Assembly: GCA_031213475.1 (NCBI GenBank)
Contig: JARUPZ010000010.1
Coordinates: 9,408,417 to 9,472,416 of the forward strand
Reading direction: 5' to 3'
Length of the DNA: 64,000 nucleotides
Origin: Nereocystis luetkeana
Lineage: Eukaryota > Sar > Phaeophyceae > Laminariales > Laminariaceae
Translations under genes and position numbers: made by a program
Notes under the pieces: model-generated
What the model saw: only the letters and a program-made list of their open reading frames with translations
Database searches by the model: none
Told to the model about the DNA's origin: nothing
Shown here: piece by piece, positions 26,801-38,240 of the stretch
How the letters are laid out: each line of letters starts with the position of its first letter
Position numbering within the stretch: position 1 is the stretch's first letter

Positions 26801-29800
26801 GCGCACGTACATGCATACATGTACTCGTTCATAACTCCTTATATTTTTTCTTGGCAGTTACACAACAATACTAATCGCCTTCACAAGACAACCAGACTTC
26901 CGCGGTGCATGTGACACTGTCTGTCTGCCAGTGCTGTGTGCTGCGTGTACACAATTGTTTCGTAGACACCGTTTGTACCTCCACCACCGTACCGCTCCTG
27001 CCGCCGCGTAGGCTCATCTGATTTGGTCTACACCAAAGACCCCGTCCTCTCTGCCTTACGGAATCTGCTCGCGACGCTCGTTTCGCGACCTTATGCTATA
27101 GCCTACCAATCGCAACACTTATGCACCAAACTCGTGATCTCACACGTAAAATAGCCAGAATCGAAACTTCGACACTCGTTTATGGAACGCTCAAATCTCG
27201 ACGCACAAGCAACGGCAATGCATAACACCCGCCACCCCACCCCATATTCCCCACACTCTTGCCACCATGAGCCGTCAGAAGCCGTGGAGGATGCAGCCTC
27301 TCCCGTTTCGGCCCAAGGAGCAGAGGCCCAATCTGGGTGCTGGCATCGAAAGCAAATATTTGTACCGCCACGAGCGAGCATAGATGTCGGTTGACGGCGC
27401 ATTTGACCCTCGACGGGCAGGGACATCTCAATGCTCAAAACTATGTTATTTCACAAGAAGGCTTGACGGGCCAGGTACGCCTGACGGGGCAAAGGTAGGC
27501 CGGCAACCAAACTCTGTGCTCACGAGACCGCCATACGTCAAGTATGGCCCACTCAACTAGTCCAACTCACAGCTGACGTTTTTATATTAAAGCTTCTGTT
27601 GTAAACGAGCACGGTACATCCGGCCACAGCTGTCAAGGACATCCCAATGGTGAGAACGAGTACACTTAAGAAAAGGGTTTGACGGGCCAAACGTAGGCCT
27701 GGCGAAGGTAGGTCCTTAACTAAGTTCTTCGGCCACAAGACTGTTATAAATCCACTAAACTAGTTCAACTCGCAGTCGACGTACTCTCACCCGGCCACCC
27801 GGCAGCCAGGGTATGGCGCAAGCACGCCCGAGGCCGACCCCAATACCGTCAGGGTGGGGGATCACGATGGAGCAGTTTCGTCCCGTAATGTGAACCTTAT
27901 CTCGCGCTAGCACGAACAACGAGACAAACACGTCTAGGGAATGCTGAGGAGAGCTGAGAGCACAGGGCCAACTAAATCGTACATATATCTATACCTGCGA
28001 GAGCGTTCGATTTTTGTGGTTTGTTGTATACGATTTACCGAGAACGAAATAATGTACAAATATCGGCGGGAGCGATCGATGCCCTCAAAATTTCGTGTGG
28101 CGCGTAACAGGAGCTGGTATTATTATGTAGATCCGTTGTCGTTTTCTGTGTTCGTCACTCTCCCAGTTCTTGCCCTCTGAAACTGAAACAACAGGCAGCA
28201 GTAGCATTTCCACAGGAAGACTATTCATCTTTTTGTGCACTTTCATGATGTGCACTAGCGATTAGACGTTTTCCACGGGCGGCAGAATATCCCGGTAGAT
28301 GTAAATACAATGGTTGATGTTTAGACGTTTTATCCCTGTAATCGCAGGTGACATCGGGATTGCGACGGGTAGGCGACTGCAGCGGGCGCAAGGGCGCGTC
28401 CTACGGCCACTCTAGGAGAGGTCAGGGGGTCGAGCCCCCGAGTTTTTCGTCCTGAGCCGTTTTGGTCTCACGGAGGTATTCTAGAGGCGAGTTCAGCGAT
28501 GCTTGGGTGTCAGGTATCGAGCGTAACGTTTACGTGGTATAAGGCTATGTCGCCGACCGGAAGCGTCGAAACCATCGATGATACGCATGTTAGGCATATG
28601 CTGTATATTTACCCTACGCGCGCTGCTCGCACTTGATGCTATAGATACGGCGGCACACAAATTGTAGACCTGAATGGACGCAGGTCCGGTACATTTCTGT
28701 CTATGCTCGACGTATCTTCGTTGATGACAACTTCGAGCGGAAACCCCTGCATGAAAATGCGCCCAATTATTGCACGTCGTAGACGACGCCGCGACATTTC
28801 CTAATCACTGTTGTGGTGAGATAGTACTCTGAACACAATAATTCCTTTCCTTCGCGACGTACCAACGTTGCGCAGTCTTGAAAGCCAGGTGATTCGTGCT
28901 CAGGCTCTTCGTATGCAGTACCTACCGTGATTTTACGTTTAACCAATCATACACTTTATCCCAACAATATTCACGACGCTACTCGCAGGCTGACCTAAGT
29001 TGGACTATAGCCCAAGTCTGGGTCATGGCTATGGTACCCACCGTGTGTTCCGAGCCGCAGACTTGGAAGGCCGGGTCGCAGAGGACCACGGGTATCATGA
29101 AGTCAAACCCTTTGTTGCCCCACTTATTCTTGGCAAAATCCACCAGCCGCTCTTGGAGAGTACTCGCTTCGCCCTTGGAACCACCACACCACTGCTGGTC
29201 GGGGTCGGGCGCGAGGGCGATACGGTGATGGCTAAGCAGGGAGTATCGGATTGTGACTGACAACACCATGACCTCGAGCATTAGCCTTGTCTAGCGCAAG
29301 ACTCTCACAGGGTAGGCCAACGATTACAAATACGCAAACCCCAATGAGGAGGCCAGGCTCGTTTTTTTAAGGGAGCTGAGATAGTTTGATTGAGAAACCG
29401 TGCACAGCGGCGCGCTCAACTCTACGTCCAAGCCTGTACCGGTATGATGATCCTATGCTCAGGGTTGCTTGAAGTTGCTCAAGGTTGGTGCCTCAAACCG
29501 ATTCAACCAGTATTCGGATGGGGCGCTTCTCGTGACCAGATCCGTACTGTATAGCTCGAGTCGGATAGACCAAGGCGGCCGGAGAAGAGGACTTCGCTCG
29601 GACAGCCGCACCAAACTCGTCCTATGGCTTCACACGTACGTACAAACCGAGTAAGGTCTACGCCGTGCAATGCACACGCGGAGGGGGCTCGAGGTACTAG
29701 TACGCCTCTCGACACGCACGTGTATCGACCACAACGTCGACGAGTGAGTGCGGTCGAATGAAGCGTCTACTGTAGCAAGAGTGTGCACATACATGTCTGA

Positions 29801-32800
29801 CCTCTCCGTGCATTCTATATCGGGGACATTCCTGACCCTAGCCGTCCGGGCTGCGTAGTGTGTCCGAAGCAGTCAACGCCATTAGCGTCCGACGGTTTCC
29901 CCCTTCTGAATCCCCAAAGCAGACGTGAAAAGCAATTACAGATTTGATATCAACGAAGTGGAGGCGTGCTAGTGATACTTGACTGCCGTGGTTTTCGCAC
30001 GGATTCTCCCACCCCTACCACGTTCCCCCATTTACCGCTACTACTTGAAAACCGCAGCGATACCTTCGTCGGCCTGTGTTGCACATCGTGATCGGTTGGG
30101 CAGTAGTAGAATGCCGACACTACCCTGTCGATAGGGTCTCTCAGCATCGTGAAGTATTCACAGTCCCTGCCACTGTCCTCCAGCTGATTCCTGGAAGAAC
30201 GCCGGGGATGACCGATGTAGGCCGAAAATAGAACAACAAACGAAGGGGATTGTTGAGCAAGGCTCGGTGGCAGTGCAATCAGGCATTTCGACTGCGGGAT
30301 ACGAATCTAGGGTGTGCCAGTATCATGTATTTCATCCCTATTCAACGTTCGTATAAACCCGACGTGACCGGCCGACGTGTTCAAGGGCATAGGGCGTGAC
30401 ACAATATGACGGCAATCAGGCATGTCGGTTCGGGGGCACAACCTTACCTAGGGGAGATGTAGGGTGGGCCACGACGTAAATCAAGGCAATCAGTCGTGTC
30501 AGTACGAGAGCACGACCTCTAAAAATCTCTTGCTTTTAAACACTAGACGCGTCGGCCCTCCGCGTAAAGGCCACCTTCCAAAGTCTCGGAAAATGAAAAT
30601 CAACCGTCTCGTCACCTGATGAGTTCCGCAGATCCCACTATGACCGTAGCGTCAACAACGGCTTCGAGTCTCGCGTGCGGTGGAGTTTTCGCATCTCCGG
30701 GGATTAGACCTGGGAATCGGACGTGGGGCATGTTGAAGGTTCTCAGAGGCCCGTCGTTTTGGGACAAAGTCGTGTGCTTGACCGCAATGATGATTTGGTA
30801 TTTTCAGAACGACAGTTACGTGCCGGTTCGGACCTTTTGATCTATTACCAGATATGAGTTATCATATACTTCTGCGTTTGTGTGTGATGGCTCAAGGGGC
30901 CCATCCTTCGGCCTCGTCCTGGTATGGGAGACCAATGCTAACGTAGTACATCTGCAAAATCTCGCCTGGGGTTTACGAACACCTAGAGCCTTGGTAACTA
31001 GCTTCATGGGAGATGAAGTTTGTGGTCTACGGGCAACCGTATCGGAGCAGGGTCTCAAGGTGCGGACGCTGAGGAGCGTGGCGAGAAAATCGTGCCGCCT
31101 TGGAGAGGAGCAGCTTCGAAAGACAGGACGCAGGAGAAGTCAGGGGGAAAGCTGCACCCAACCACGGCTGGTGCAGCAAGTAGAGAGGCTGCATCACCAT
31201 CGTCGGAAATCGTCCAAGGTGGAGCAGGGAGCAGGGAGGGTGGGCCCGTATGTGGGCTGCCCTCCGGCACTCACGGTGGTCTGGATGGTAGACATTGTTT
31301 GGGACGGAGAAAGACACCCGTACCTTTAGTGTTGGCACCGACTGGCGCAAGCCCCGTATGGGCCAGGGAGCGACGACCTTGATTTACGAGAGGCAGCAGC
31401 TGGCACGGGTGCTTCAGTCTCAAATTTCCTCTGCAGTTACGTGACTCCATTGGGTTGTGCTTTGCTACCTATAAGAACCAACGAATTGGGTCGTGAGCTT
31501 GTCCCGGAGAATTGTGCTTTGTTTGTTTCGAGCTTGCACGCAGGGGACAGTATGAAATGTTGTGATGGTGTACTCGTAGATACCACAGTAATATACACGT
31601 GACGAGAAGCCCCGGCAATGGCCAGAAAGGCCGTGTTTACAATGGTGGAGGATCCCGCAGACGATTTCATGGTGACGGCGTCGTTTTCTAGGAGCGGCTA
31701 CTGCTGTACATGAGTAGCAGTTAAACCTCTCTCGGTGGTTCTAGAATCGTGGGCAGCAGCCGCTCACGTCCTACAGAAGATGGGATAATATCCGTACACA
31801 CCCTGCCGTGTTCATCGGGTGGGCGGGGGGCGTACAACAGCAGCAAAATCGCCAAGGAAAAAGCATGATCCTTGAGAACCCCCATTGTGCGGATCGGTAA
31901 GAGGCAATCGTGCGGCGTAGCCACGAATTCCACCACGAGGGTATTAGTTGGTAGAGGTGGACGATACGGTGAAGACGGCGCCGCTTTACAGCAGAAGATA
32001 CTGTCCAACAGGAGTGTCTAAAACTCCCCTCTGACGGATAAGTATAAGTACCCCCGCCGTGTGTCGCGACAGAGGGGCTTCATGTCCAGCCATATTTGCT
32101 TGCCGTACGCACTCCGCGGGGAGGTTGGTTGCGGGGGTAGTCGATATGAGTTAAATCGCGATGCGAAGGTGAAGACGTTCACACATTCCGCGAAACGTCG
32201 CATGGTCGACGCCTGACTGTGTGCAGTCGTCCATGCGAAGCAGTGAGGGGAACAAAGTTTGGCATGGCCATGTGCACGTTACAACTGGGGGGGAAAGCGG
32301 AGGAGGCACCGGGCGGGGGAGGGTCGTGCGCAGTCTGCTGTAATCAAACACGAGGAGAAGCACGTCTGCATGACACCACTGCGCAAACTCGGCGGCAGCA
32401 GACACAGCGGGAGGTTTTGAAGGGAGAAGACGTGGTGGTATCTTAAGCTGGACTATTCGCGGTTCCAGCAACATTGCGGGGTGATGAGAGACGGCTCCTT
32501 GGATATTCGTACACAAAATGATTTTCCTTGCGATGGATACACCTGTGTGATTTAGGTATATGGTTTATGATCGTACTATTTCGAAGTATATCGTTTGTGA
32601 CTAGGGTTGTATTCGTTCCGGGTAAAACGTAGAGGATGGGAGACGTATCGTCCCTGGCTAGGGTTGTATTTATGAATAGTAGGGGCATTAATGTTTGTTC
32701 CCAGTCATCCGCGGACGATAGGACATTTATCGTTCGCGACGAGCATGGTCTGTATGATATGTAATGTGTCGTTCATTTCGGGTAAGTCGTAGACGATTAA

Positions 32801-34101
32801 ACATTTGTCGCTTATAACGAAGGTGGTCTGAATGGTGTCAGAATCTGTCGTTCGACCCAAGTATTGCCGTGAATGGTACGCAATATAGCGTTTGGGTATA
32901 CCGTGGATGCTAGCCCCGTCACCGTTAGTAGTAGAAGGGTATTTTGGTAGAGAACATATATCTTGTGAATCCAGCACGTCTGGCAGCGTTTCCTGCAGTG
33001 GATGGCGGTTGGTGTAGAGTGAGCTCTTCGGTGTAGACAAACTGACTTGTAAATCCAGAGCGCTGGAGGCGTTCTTTTAGGGGATGACGATGAGTACAGG
33101 CAGGGTCAGAGGCAGAAATAACTGACGCGTACTACGCCAGATCAGGTTTCGGTGGTACGCCAGGTTTTTACGGCAAAAAGCCGGGGATGATTTTTCCCAT
33201 CCTCCCCGGGCATGATTGAGAAGCATTCCGGTATCTGCATTTTTCTGCAAAATACCCCCAAACGAGCTGAATACTTGTGGTTTTGATTTTGAACGGTTTT
33301 GTGCAGCTCTTGCAATCAACCAACGTCTGCGTGTTGTGATTAAAGCTGGGATTGAAATAGTGTTGAAGTGTGACTTGGAATGCGTTTTGTATCGTTGGAA
33401 CGGGGTTCCTCTATCCAGTTTCGTTGATTTAGGTGGTGGTGTTGTTCGTACGTTACTGTTGTCACTGTCGTGTAAAAGCCAGGGAGGCTGCTGATTTATT
33501 CACACCGACAGGTACGCCCCACTTCGGGCTGTCGGCCTCTTACGAGATATCCAAAGTTTGACGTCTGAGCTCGTGCATGATGACTCAATAGGTCGCTTCT
33601 CCTGACTATCCCAGGCGTGGGATACCGATGCAATGGGACAAGACGTGACACCTATATATACCAACAAGCGGGCCATGCACCCGTGCAGAACACATCACTG
33701 TTACACTTGTTGCACTGCAGTGTGACGTCTACTACCAATGCGAAAAAATGGCCCATATTCGTCTCAGAGTAAATTTAAGCAACTGCCAATAACATTCCTA
33801 TTTACGGCCTGTCACCACAAACCTTGCGCGGGCCACTACAGCAGCGGATGGTCGTCGCTATACACACCCAAACCTAGCAGTTATGGCTACAGCAAGTGCA
33901 CGGCACGGTATTGGTTCAGTATTTCCGCCCGTGGCACCGCTCAAATGCCGATATCAAGCCCATTTCGCCAACGACACGTTCAAGAGTAGATATTCAGCCT
34001 ACCACTTGCATCACCTGGCGCACGGAAGCCTTCCTTCCAGCAACTTTGAGACATTTGCCGTTTCACGCTCGAGCCGCCGCTTTTCACGAAGTGAGTAAAC
34101 A
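20644..34101 (-). CDS. PAPS-dependent sulfotransferase, incomplete exon set
   Basis: Secure exons on the minus strand: 34015-34101, 30064-30190, 29042-29194 and 20644-20882. The enzyme would transfer sulfate from PAPS to a glycan, normally in the Golgi lumen. The first exon has the 5' phosphosulfate loop (FTHFVKSGGSSVKR). The second has the 3'-phosphate motif and following helix (LRDPIDRVVSAFYYC). The third has LVDFAKNKWG and MIPVVLCDPAFQVC, and the last has EWELSMRLF then ARTSADLHNILAADMLLYDY before the stop. This resembles the Sulfotransfer_2-type carbohydrate family. The middle two exons join in phase 0. The first ends in phase 1 while the next starts in phase 2, and the third ends in phase 0 while the last starts in phase 1, so at least one exon is missing from each gap. 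The start codon and any signal anchor are unplaced. Brown algae use such enzymes for fucans. It converges on IFT121. Confidence 0.8.
22385..22475 (-). repeat. poly(C)-family unit, minus strand
   Basis: The reverse complement (CCCGTCTCGATTGGGATGCG, GGTCAATGGTC, AAGGCAAG, then a C17 tract) matches the 5495-5560 unit nearly throughout. It is adjacent to the second copy of the 9357 repeat. Confidence 0.65.
22467..22580 (+). repeat. dispersed repeat, copy 2 (pair at 9357)
   Basis: Matches 9357-9500 around GTGCCATTATTTTC and ACTCGGGTGGG. Lies in the large sulfotransferase intron. Confidence 0.5.
22825..22884 (-). other. possible exon in the sulfotransferase intron
   Basis: The minus strand has acceptor ACATCTCAG, 20 open codons (KLKPRNINTEKGWLVHGDIK) and donor AAG/GTGTGT. 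It looks protein-like, but its phases do not join the known sulfotransferase exons directly. It could belong to this gene, to a nested gene, or be chance. Confidence 0.3.
23955..24074. mobile_element. MITE-like hairpin element
   Basis: The left end CGGGGGACCATAGCAGATAG with GGACC pairs with a right end GGTCC...ATATGGTCC. The outermost right CCCCCG is degraded to CCACCG. Contains TACCTGGTA at 24027. Same family as 24375-24481. Confidence 0.5.
24339..24366 (+). repeat. (AAC)n microsatellite
   Basis: Nine to ten AAC units directly left of the next hairpin element. Confidence 0.85.
24375..24481. mobile_element. MITE-like element, best-preserved copy
   Basis: 107 bp with 28-bp terminal inverted repeats that differ at three positions (ATTACGGGGG... 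on the left, ...CCCCCGTAAT on the right), each running inward to AACAGGACC. The ends sit in TA/TTA context, compatible with a TA target duplication. The interior is AT-rich and noncoding, typical of a non-autonomous DNA transposon. Confidence 0.7.
24482..25960. other. intronic/intergenic sequence, nothing recognised
   Basis: Lies between sulfotransferase exons. One stretch (24700-24715, CTTTCAAGGCTGAGTGTCAACC) resembles 18130-18150. Otherwise no repeat family or splice-flanked ORF was recognised. Confidence 0.4.
25970..26610 (+). repeat. CAG/CAA-rich region with an imperfect internal duplication
   Basis: CAG-type triplets cluster at 25985-26020, 26235-26320 and 26450-26530. The later two clusters are followed by related sequence (CAGTAAC...ACACATCA(T/C)GCACG...GTCGAGG/GTTGAGG), suggesting a duplicated unit of about 250 bp. 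The Gln-, Ser- and Leu-rich frames on both strands are translations of the repeat. Confidence 0.55.
27462..27782 (+). repeat. imperfect tandem duplication, about 210 bp
   Basis: TTGACGGGCCA...GTAGGCC...GGCCACAAGAC/CACGAGACC...AACTAGT(C/T)CAACTC starts near 27462 and again near 27677. The word CTCACAGCTGACGTTTT in the first copy also occurs at 43850 and, with one change, at 18151. Confidence 0.5.
28670..28746 (-). other. possible exon downstream of the sulfotransferase middle exon
   Basis: The minus-strand acceptor is CATTTTCATGCAG and the donor ATTCAG/GTCTAC. In phase 0, as needed after the 29042 exon, it reads GFPLEVVINEDTSSIDRNVP and then DLRPF. It ends in phase 2, so a further exon is still needed before the terminal one. 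Confidence 0.35.
29042..29194 (-). CDS. sulfotransferase middle exon
   Basis: The minus-strand acceptor is CGACCCCGACCAG and the donor CACACG/GTGGGT; 51 codons in phase 0. It encodes QWCGGSKGEASTLQERLVDF followed by AKNKWGNKGFDFMIPVVLC. The LVDFAK..WG helix follows the 3'-phosphate exon in related algal enzymes. A 110-codon frame on the plus strand here is its shadow. Confidence 0.82.
30064..30190 (-). CDS. sulfotransferase exon with 3'-phosphate motif
   Basis: The minus-strand acceptor is GCGTTCTTCCAG and the donor ACGAAG/GTATCG. It encodes NQLEDSGRDCEYFTMLRDPI, then DRVVSAFYYCPTDHD. The R-D-P-x-x-R-x-x-S-A-F/Y-Y-Y signature binds the 3' phosphate of PAPS. It has 42 full codons plus one base of a split codon at the start, and ends in phase 0. 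Confidence 0.88.
32530..32870. repeat. degenerate short tandem words
   Basis: Variants of TATCGTTTGTGACTAGGGTTGTA, CGTAGA(C/G)GAT and CATTTATCGTT recur every 60-90 bp with heavy decay. Probably an old tandem array inside the sulfotransferase region. Confidence 0.3.
34015..34101 (-). CDS. sulfotransferase exon with 5' PAPS-binding loop
   Basis: The minus-strand acceptor reads CCGCATTTTCAG and the donor CCAG/GTGATG. It encodes FTHFVKSGGSSVKRQMSQSC and then WKEGFRAP. The K-S-G-G-S-S P-loop-like turn corresponds to the H-I-P-K-T-G-G-S/T motif of sulfotransferases, with Phe-Val in place of Ile-Pro. Phase 1 in and out. An open frame upstream at 34390-34606 on the same strand could be an earlier exon: ending at 34390 it gives the right phase, but nothing in its sequence confirms it. 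Confidence 0.75.
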
Positions 34102-34606
34102 CTGAAAATGCGGGGGGTACGCCGCACGCGTCGTACGGCGTGCAAAGCAGCAAGCAGGGTCCGGGTATTCGGCAGAGGTTAGATGGACATAACCGCAGTG
34201 GCCAAACCAAAACTCATCTAGAAAGCTTCGCTGCAAGCGATGGCACCGGGTGATCGGACCTCTAGTACACCCAGCGATCAACGTCTTGCCTTTCAATCGG
34301 CGTAGGTTTGTCAGGTCGAGCGAAGCCCCCGTCCGGCTTAACGAGCACACTATCAAGTACGTGTGAATTTTCCGCAGTCCATGGACCACTAGCTGAACAT
34401 GCTCGCTTGAAACGATCATCGTAGATAATATTGAAGTAGCGGGGTTTGCAGAGGCCGCAAGACGCCATCGGTGTGAAGGATGGCATTTTCACAGCTCTCA
34501 CCTGTGCAATAACGTGGCGGCTCATCCGCTGGACTCTCGGCAAAAATCTGTCACCATCGATAAAATGAGAAGACGGCGGTTGAGTTGACGAAGTGAGTAA
34601 GTGCAT

Positions 34607-37600
34607 GGCAATATACTACTTCGACGTTGTCAGGGTATAAAGCAGGTTTCGCACTCTAGGCGATTCGTTTTTGGAGGGACAGTTTGCTCTATATATGTTT
34701 GCATTAAGACCTAAACGGGCAAATCATTGCTAACACTTTGCGACGGGTCGTACGCACGAAGGGCGTAGTATCCGCTGGCATGTGGTTTCCCCTTAGAGGA
34801 TCTGTTGCGGAACGAGGCGAGGGTGGAATCGATATTACTATGGCTTCGAAAGCACCAGCACGAGGTCCGAGAAGCACTGCTACAAATGGCTTGTATCAAG
34901 TACTAATCCAAGTTATTGACGCAAGGAGTTAATCAAGAATACCTGCCAGATAGCATCTAGATTCACTACGAGGCCATGGACCCATAGTGCCTTGCTTGGC
35001 GGATTTTACCTTATACTGGTGTGAAATATGGACACCATGTTACAGGTGATCACTGCGATGCAGCCTAGAAACTAAACGGAGTAGTGAAGTTCTGTGGGAT
35101 GGCCTGCTCCTGCAATCAAATCCAACTTTTCTTAGTTCTCTCTGCTGGGTGGCGAGGTGCAGCACAAACGTGTGAGGACTATGGCTGGGTGTCGCAAAAC
35201 CTGAAACAATCGTACACATCTGACGGAGGTTTGAAGATAAAATGTAGGCTACTGCAGCAGCGAAGACTGCACAATTGAAGCGTACGTCGTCTCACCGCAT
35301 ACGATGCCGACATCATACCGGACCAAACAGCAGCCCCAATAACCATATTTCTGACGCGATGCCCCATTTCGGTAGAAGGGCCGATGTCGCAGCCCCTTGC
35401 CCCTCCTACCCTTCTCTCTCGGCCGACCACGGCAACCCTGATATGTCAGCATACATGCGGCGTGGAGATCGTGCTACAGAAGGCTATAAGTCGTGTCGGC
35501 TCTTGTCGAAAGCGAGTATTTCGATCTGTCGACCATTTGTGAGCTGTATACTCATCGTACCCTCGTATACTCATCGTACCCTCAGTTCACGACGGCGTCG
35601 ATGGAACAGGATTGACGTCCAAAACTGCACACATTATAACAGTTAGCGTACTGCCTGATGTATCTTCACAAAAACGCCACCACGGCATCCAACGCCTTAA
35701 ATTATTTTTTCCGGCGATATCTACTCCAATTCAATCCCACGGACCCTTGGTGGCCTAGCGGGCGATGTTTTGGAAGTCGCTCTTTGGAAGGCATTGCCCT
35801 TGAGCCGGCAGAAGATTCAGGATGGACAAGGTGCGAAAGAAATGTTCAAGAACTTCGACGCGTGCCGGAGGGACACATTGACGAGCCTGAAGGTCGCATC
35901 ATCAGACAAAGTGCGAAACAAATGCTCAAGAACTTCGACGCGCGCCAGAGGGGCACCTTGACGAGCCTGAGGATCGCACCATCGACGTGACAAGCTCCAG
36001 CGACGAGTGCAAGATGCGGGGCATCGAGTATGGGCCAGTTGTCCCTGAGAATATGCCATCACGTTCCTATTTTTATCCCGCATCTGGTTATGGCATGATC
36101 GTGTCAAGCAAGCTGAGGAGAGACGGCAGCCTAAGAGAGGACTACTGCTGTCGGCGAATGAGCTATCCCACGGTAAGAGTGCACCAGACGTTCCAGAGCC
36201 CCTCACATTAGGAGCTCAATATCTCACCCAATACAATACCTGGAAGAAATTTGTTCGCGCCACCCGACCGGCACTTGTATGCGCTAGTCCTAAAACGAGT
36301 ATACGAGTAAAATTTTCATCCCAACTGGTGGTTTCTCACTTAGGGAACTCAGTCGATCAGAAACCTTTGGCCCATAAAGTGCAACCCCTACCGTGGGGTG
36401 ACTCGAATCGCAGGTGGCGGAAGGATCGTTTGGTACCGAGGCCTACCTGACGTATAGTAGACAATGCCCAAAGGCCGCCGTCCGGCTGTACGAGCACCGC
36501 GCCTAGGACCGACCCTGCGCGCCAGCAGAACGCAGCGGGGCGGGTTGGAAGCGTGGCAAGTTGGGATATTTACAGTGGGACGGCGAGCAAGAGAAAACCA
36601 CGACTGCCCTGTGCTCGACAAACTCGGGTGAAACCAGAGGTACGGTTCAGTATACAAACCCCTGACTCAACCGTGTTGTGTTACTACAGTAGCCCGGATG
36701 TGCACGGTCAACATTGTGCTGTATTGGAAAAAACTCAGCATGTGTGCATGGCAGTATTTAACCTCCCGCAGTTCCATTGATTGCCGGTGGATCTTTGAAA
36801 ACCGTTTCCTTCTTCCTGTTAACACCGAGCGATGGGCTGCAAATTTCTCGAGGCGAACGCGCTCGTACAAAGGCCGGCCCGGCAGAGACCATCACTGCGG
36901 TGGACGCGCCAACTCAAAATATCGGTACTCAAGTTGGAGAGAGGAGGTCCCGCCGTCCATGGGGTGCCCCTATGCGTGTCTCTTTGCACATACATGGTAC
37001 ACAAATGTGTCTTCCGCAGCAGCTATACTCTATCCCTATTGTAAGGGTGGCCAGTGAAATACGCCTGACGAAAAACGGCCAATCTTCCAAGAACAACCTA
37101 GAAACTCCAATCATCCGATAGCAGAAGAAAGCTGACACTCACTCCAGTCTGCTTGAACGACCGGTAGATAAAAAATGTATTGAGCGCCTTGGTGTGCTTG
37201 CATCCCATAAAGCTATAAATGAGTATTGTTCATGCTGCAGTCTTAGATCTATCTGACCACGCTGCGTCGCTCGTGCTTTTATAGGTCGGACTGTGAGCGG
37301 TTGGCATGGTCCACAAAGGTTTATGTTCGACATCATCGGTAGCGTGACGGCTCACGATTGCCGTAGCTACTACCTGGTGCGGAACACTTCAGCTGCACAC
37401 CGTGACAACTGCTCGTTGTTTGGTGACTGGACTACGTCATCACCCACCTTTGACTGATAACGGCATGCAAGAATCGCCGCTGTTGGCCATCATCAGTGTG
37501 CGAATATTGTAGGTCTTTGTCATCTCAAAGGCGTTGTTTAAGGTGAAGCATGCACCGAATTGTGATTGCAGTCGTACTAACAATCTTGGCGTGAATGTAA

Positions 37601-38149
37601 CTGTTCTTTTATATTATCGAGTGGATGGCCTTTTCAGAGGTGTGCTTTTTAAAAAGGGTATGCAAACCTTGTACAGCAGTAGTGGACAAATGTAGGTGAC
37701 AGAAAAGACTCCTCGAAAAAACATCTAAAAACTACTAAACGTGTCAAATGCGCGGAACTTTGCCGCATATATCGCATGTTTGGAAGATGTCTCCAGAGGA
37801 TGAAAACGTACTCATCTCTGGTGAATAATCTTGGCACAACTTGAACCACTCAGCGGGAGCTCAACAGTGTCACTAACAATAGTTCTCGGTGTCTCATCCG
37901 TACACCATGACCACTAAAACAGAACTTAACTATTTTTTGAGTTATTGTACGTTTGTCGGTTCCCCTACCGGTAGATGGCCAACCGTGTACCGACCCAAAC
38001 AAATAATCTAAGCATTAAAACTCAACCCCTTTTTAATAACGGGGCCTTGCGTCATCGCATTGGGCCGTACGAACATAGGCCGAAGTTCGAAAAAATCTGT
38101 GCGCCCACCCGGGAGAAACAAAATATTCTTTGGGGAAAAAAACGTATAT
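34607..38149. other. no secure gene; 80-bp duplication and short direct repeats
   Basis: 35831-35990 holds two 80-bp copies of GTGCGAAA(G/C)(A)AAATG(T/C)TCAAGAAC, CTTCGACGCG and TTGACGAGCCTGA. Because 80 is not a multiple of three, the open frames through it shift. An 18-bp tandem (TATACTCATCGTACCCTC) sits at 35549-35584. A plus-strand stretch ending CCCACG/GTAAGA at about 36170 is exon-like (SGYGMIVSSKLRRDGSLRED) but has no partner. Otherwise nothing recognised. Confidence 0.4.
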
Positions 38150-38240
38150 ATGGCGGACGTGAGATTCGACTCGCGAACAACGATCTATGTCCTGCCGCCC
38201 GATGCCAGGTATTGAGATATTAGCCTGTTGGGCCATCTCA
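38150..38240 (-). mobile_element. tRNA-derived SINE, copy 2
   Basis: The minus strand carries A box TGGCCCAACAGG (38224-38235) and B box GCGAGTCGAATC (38163-38174). GGCAGGACATAGATCGTTG lies between them and matches the corresponding part of 17783-17905. A full cloverleaf is not formed. Confidence 0.55.

Noticed and set aside
30619-31382. plus-strand ORFs of 73-149 codons
   Set aside because: Several frames overlap, with no splice sites or domains; inside a sulfotransferase intron.
31721-31885. signal-anchor start exon for the sulfotransferase (MGVLKDHAFSLAILLLLY)
   Set aside because: It lies downstream of the 5' PAPS-loop exon on the minus strand, so it cannot be the N-terminus; a hydrophobic run alone is weak evidence.
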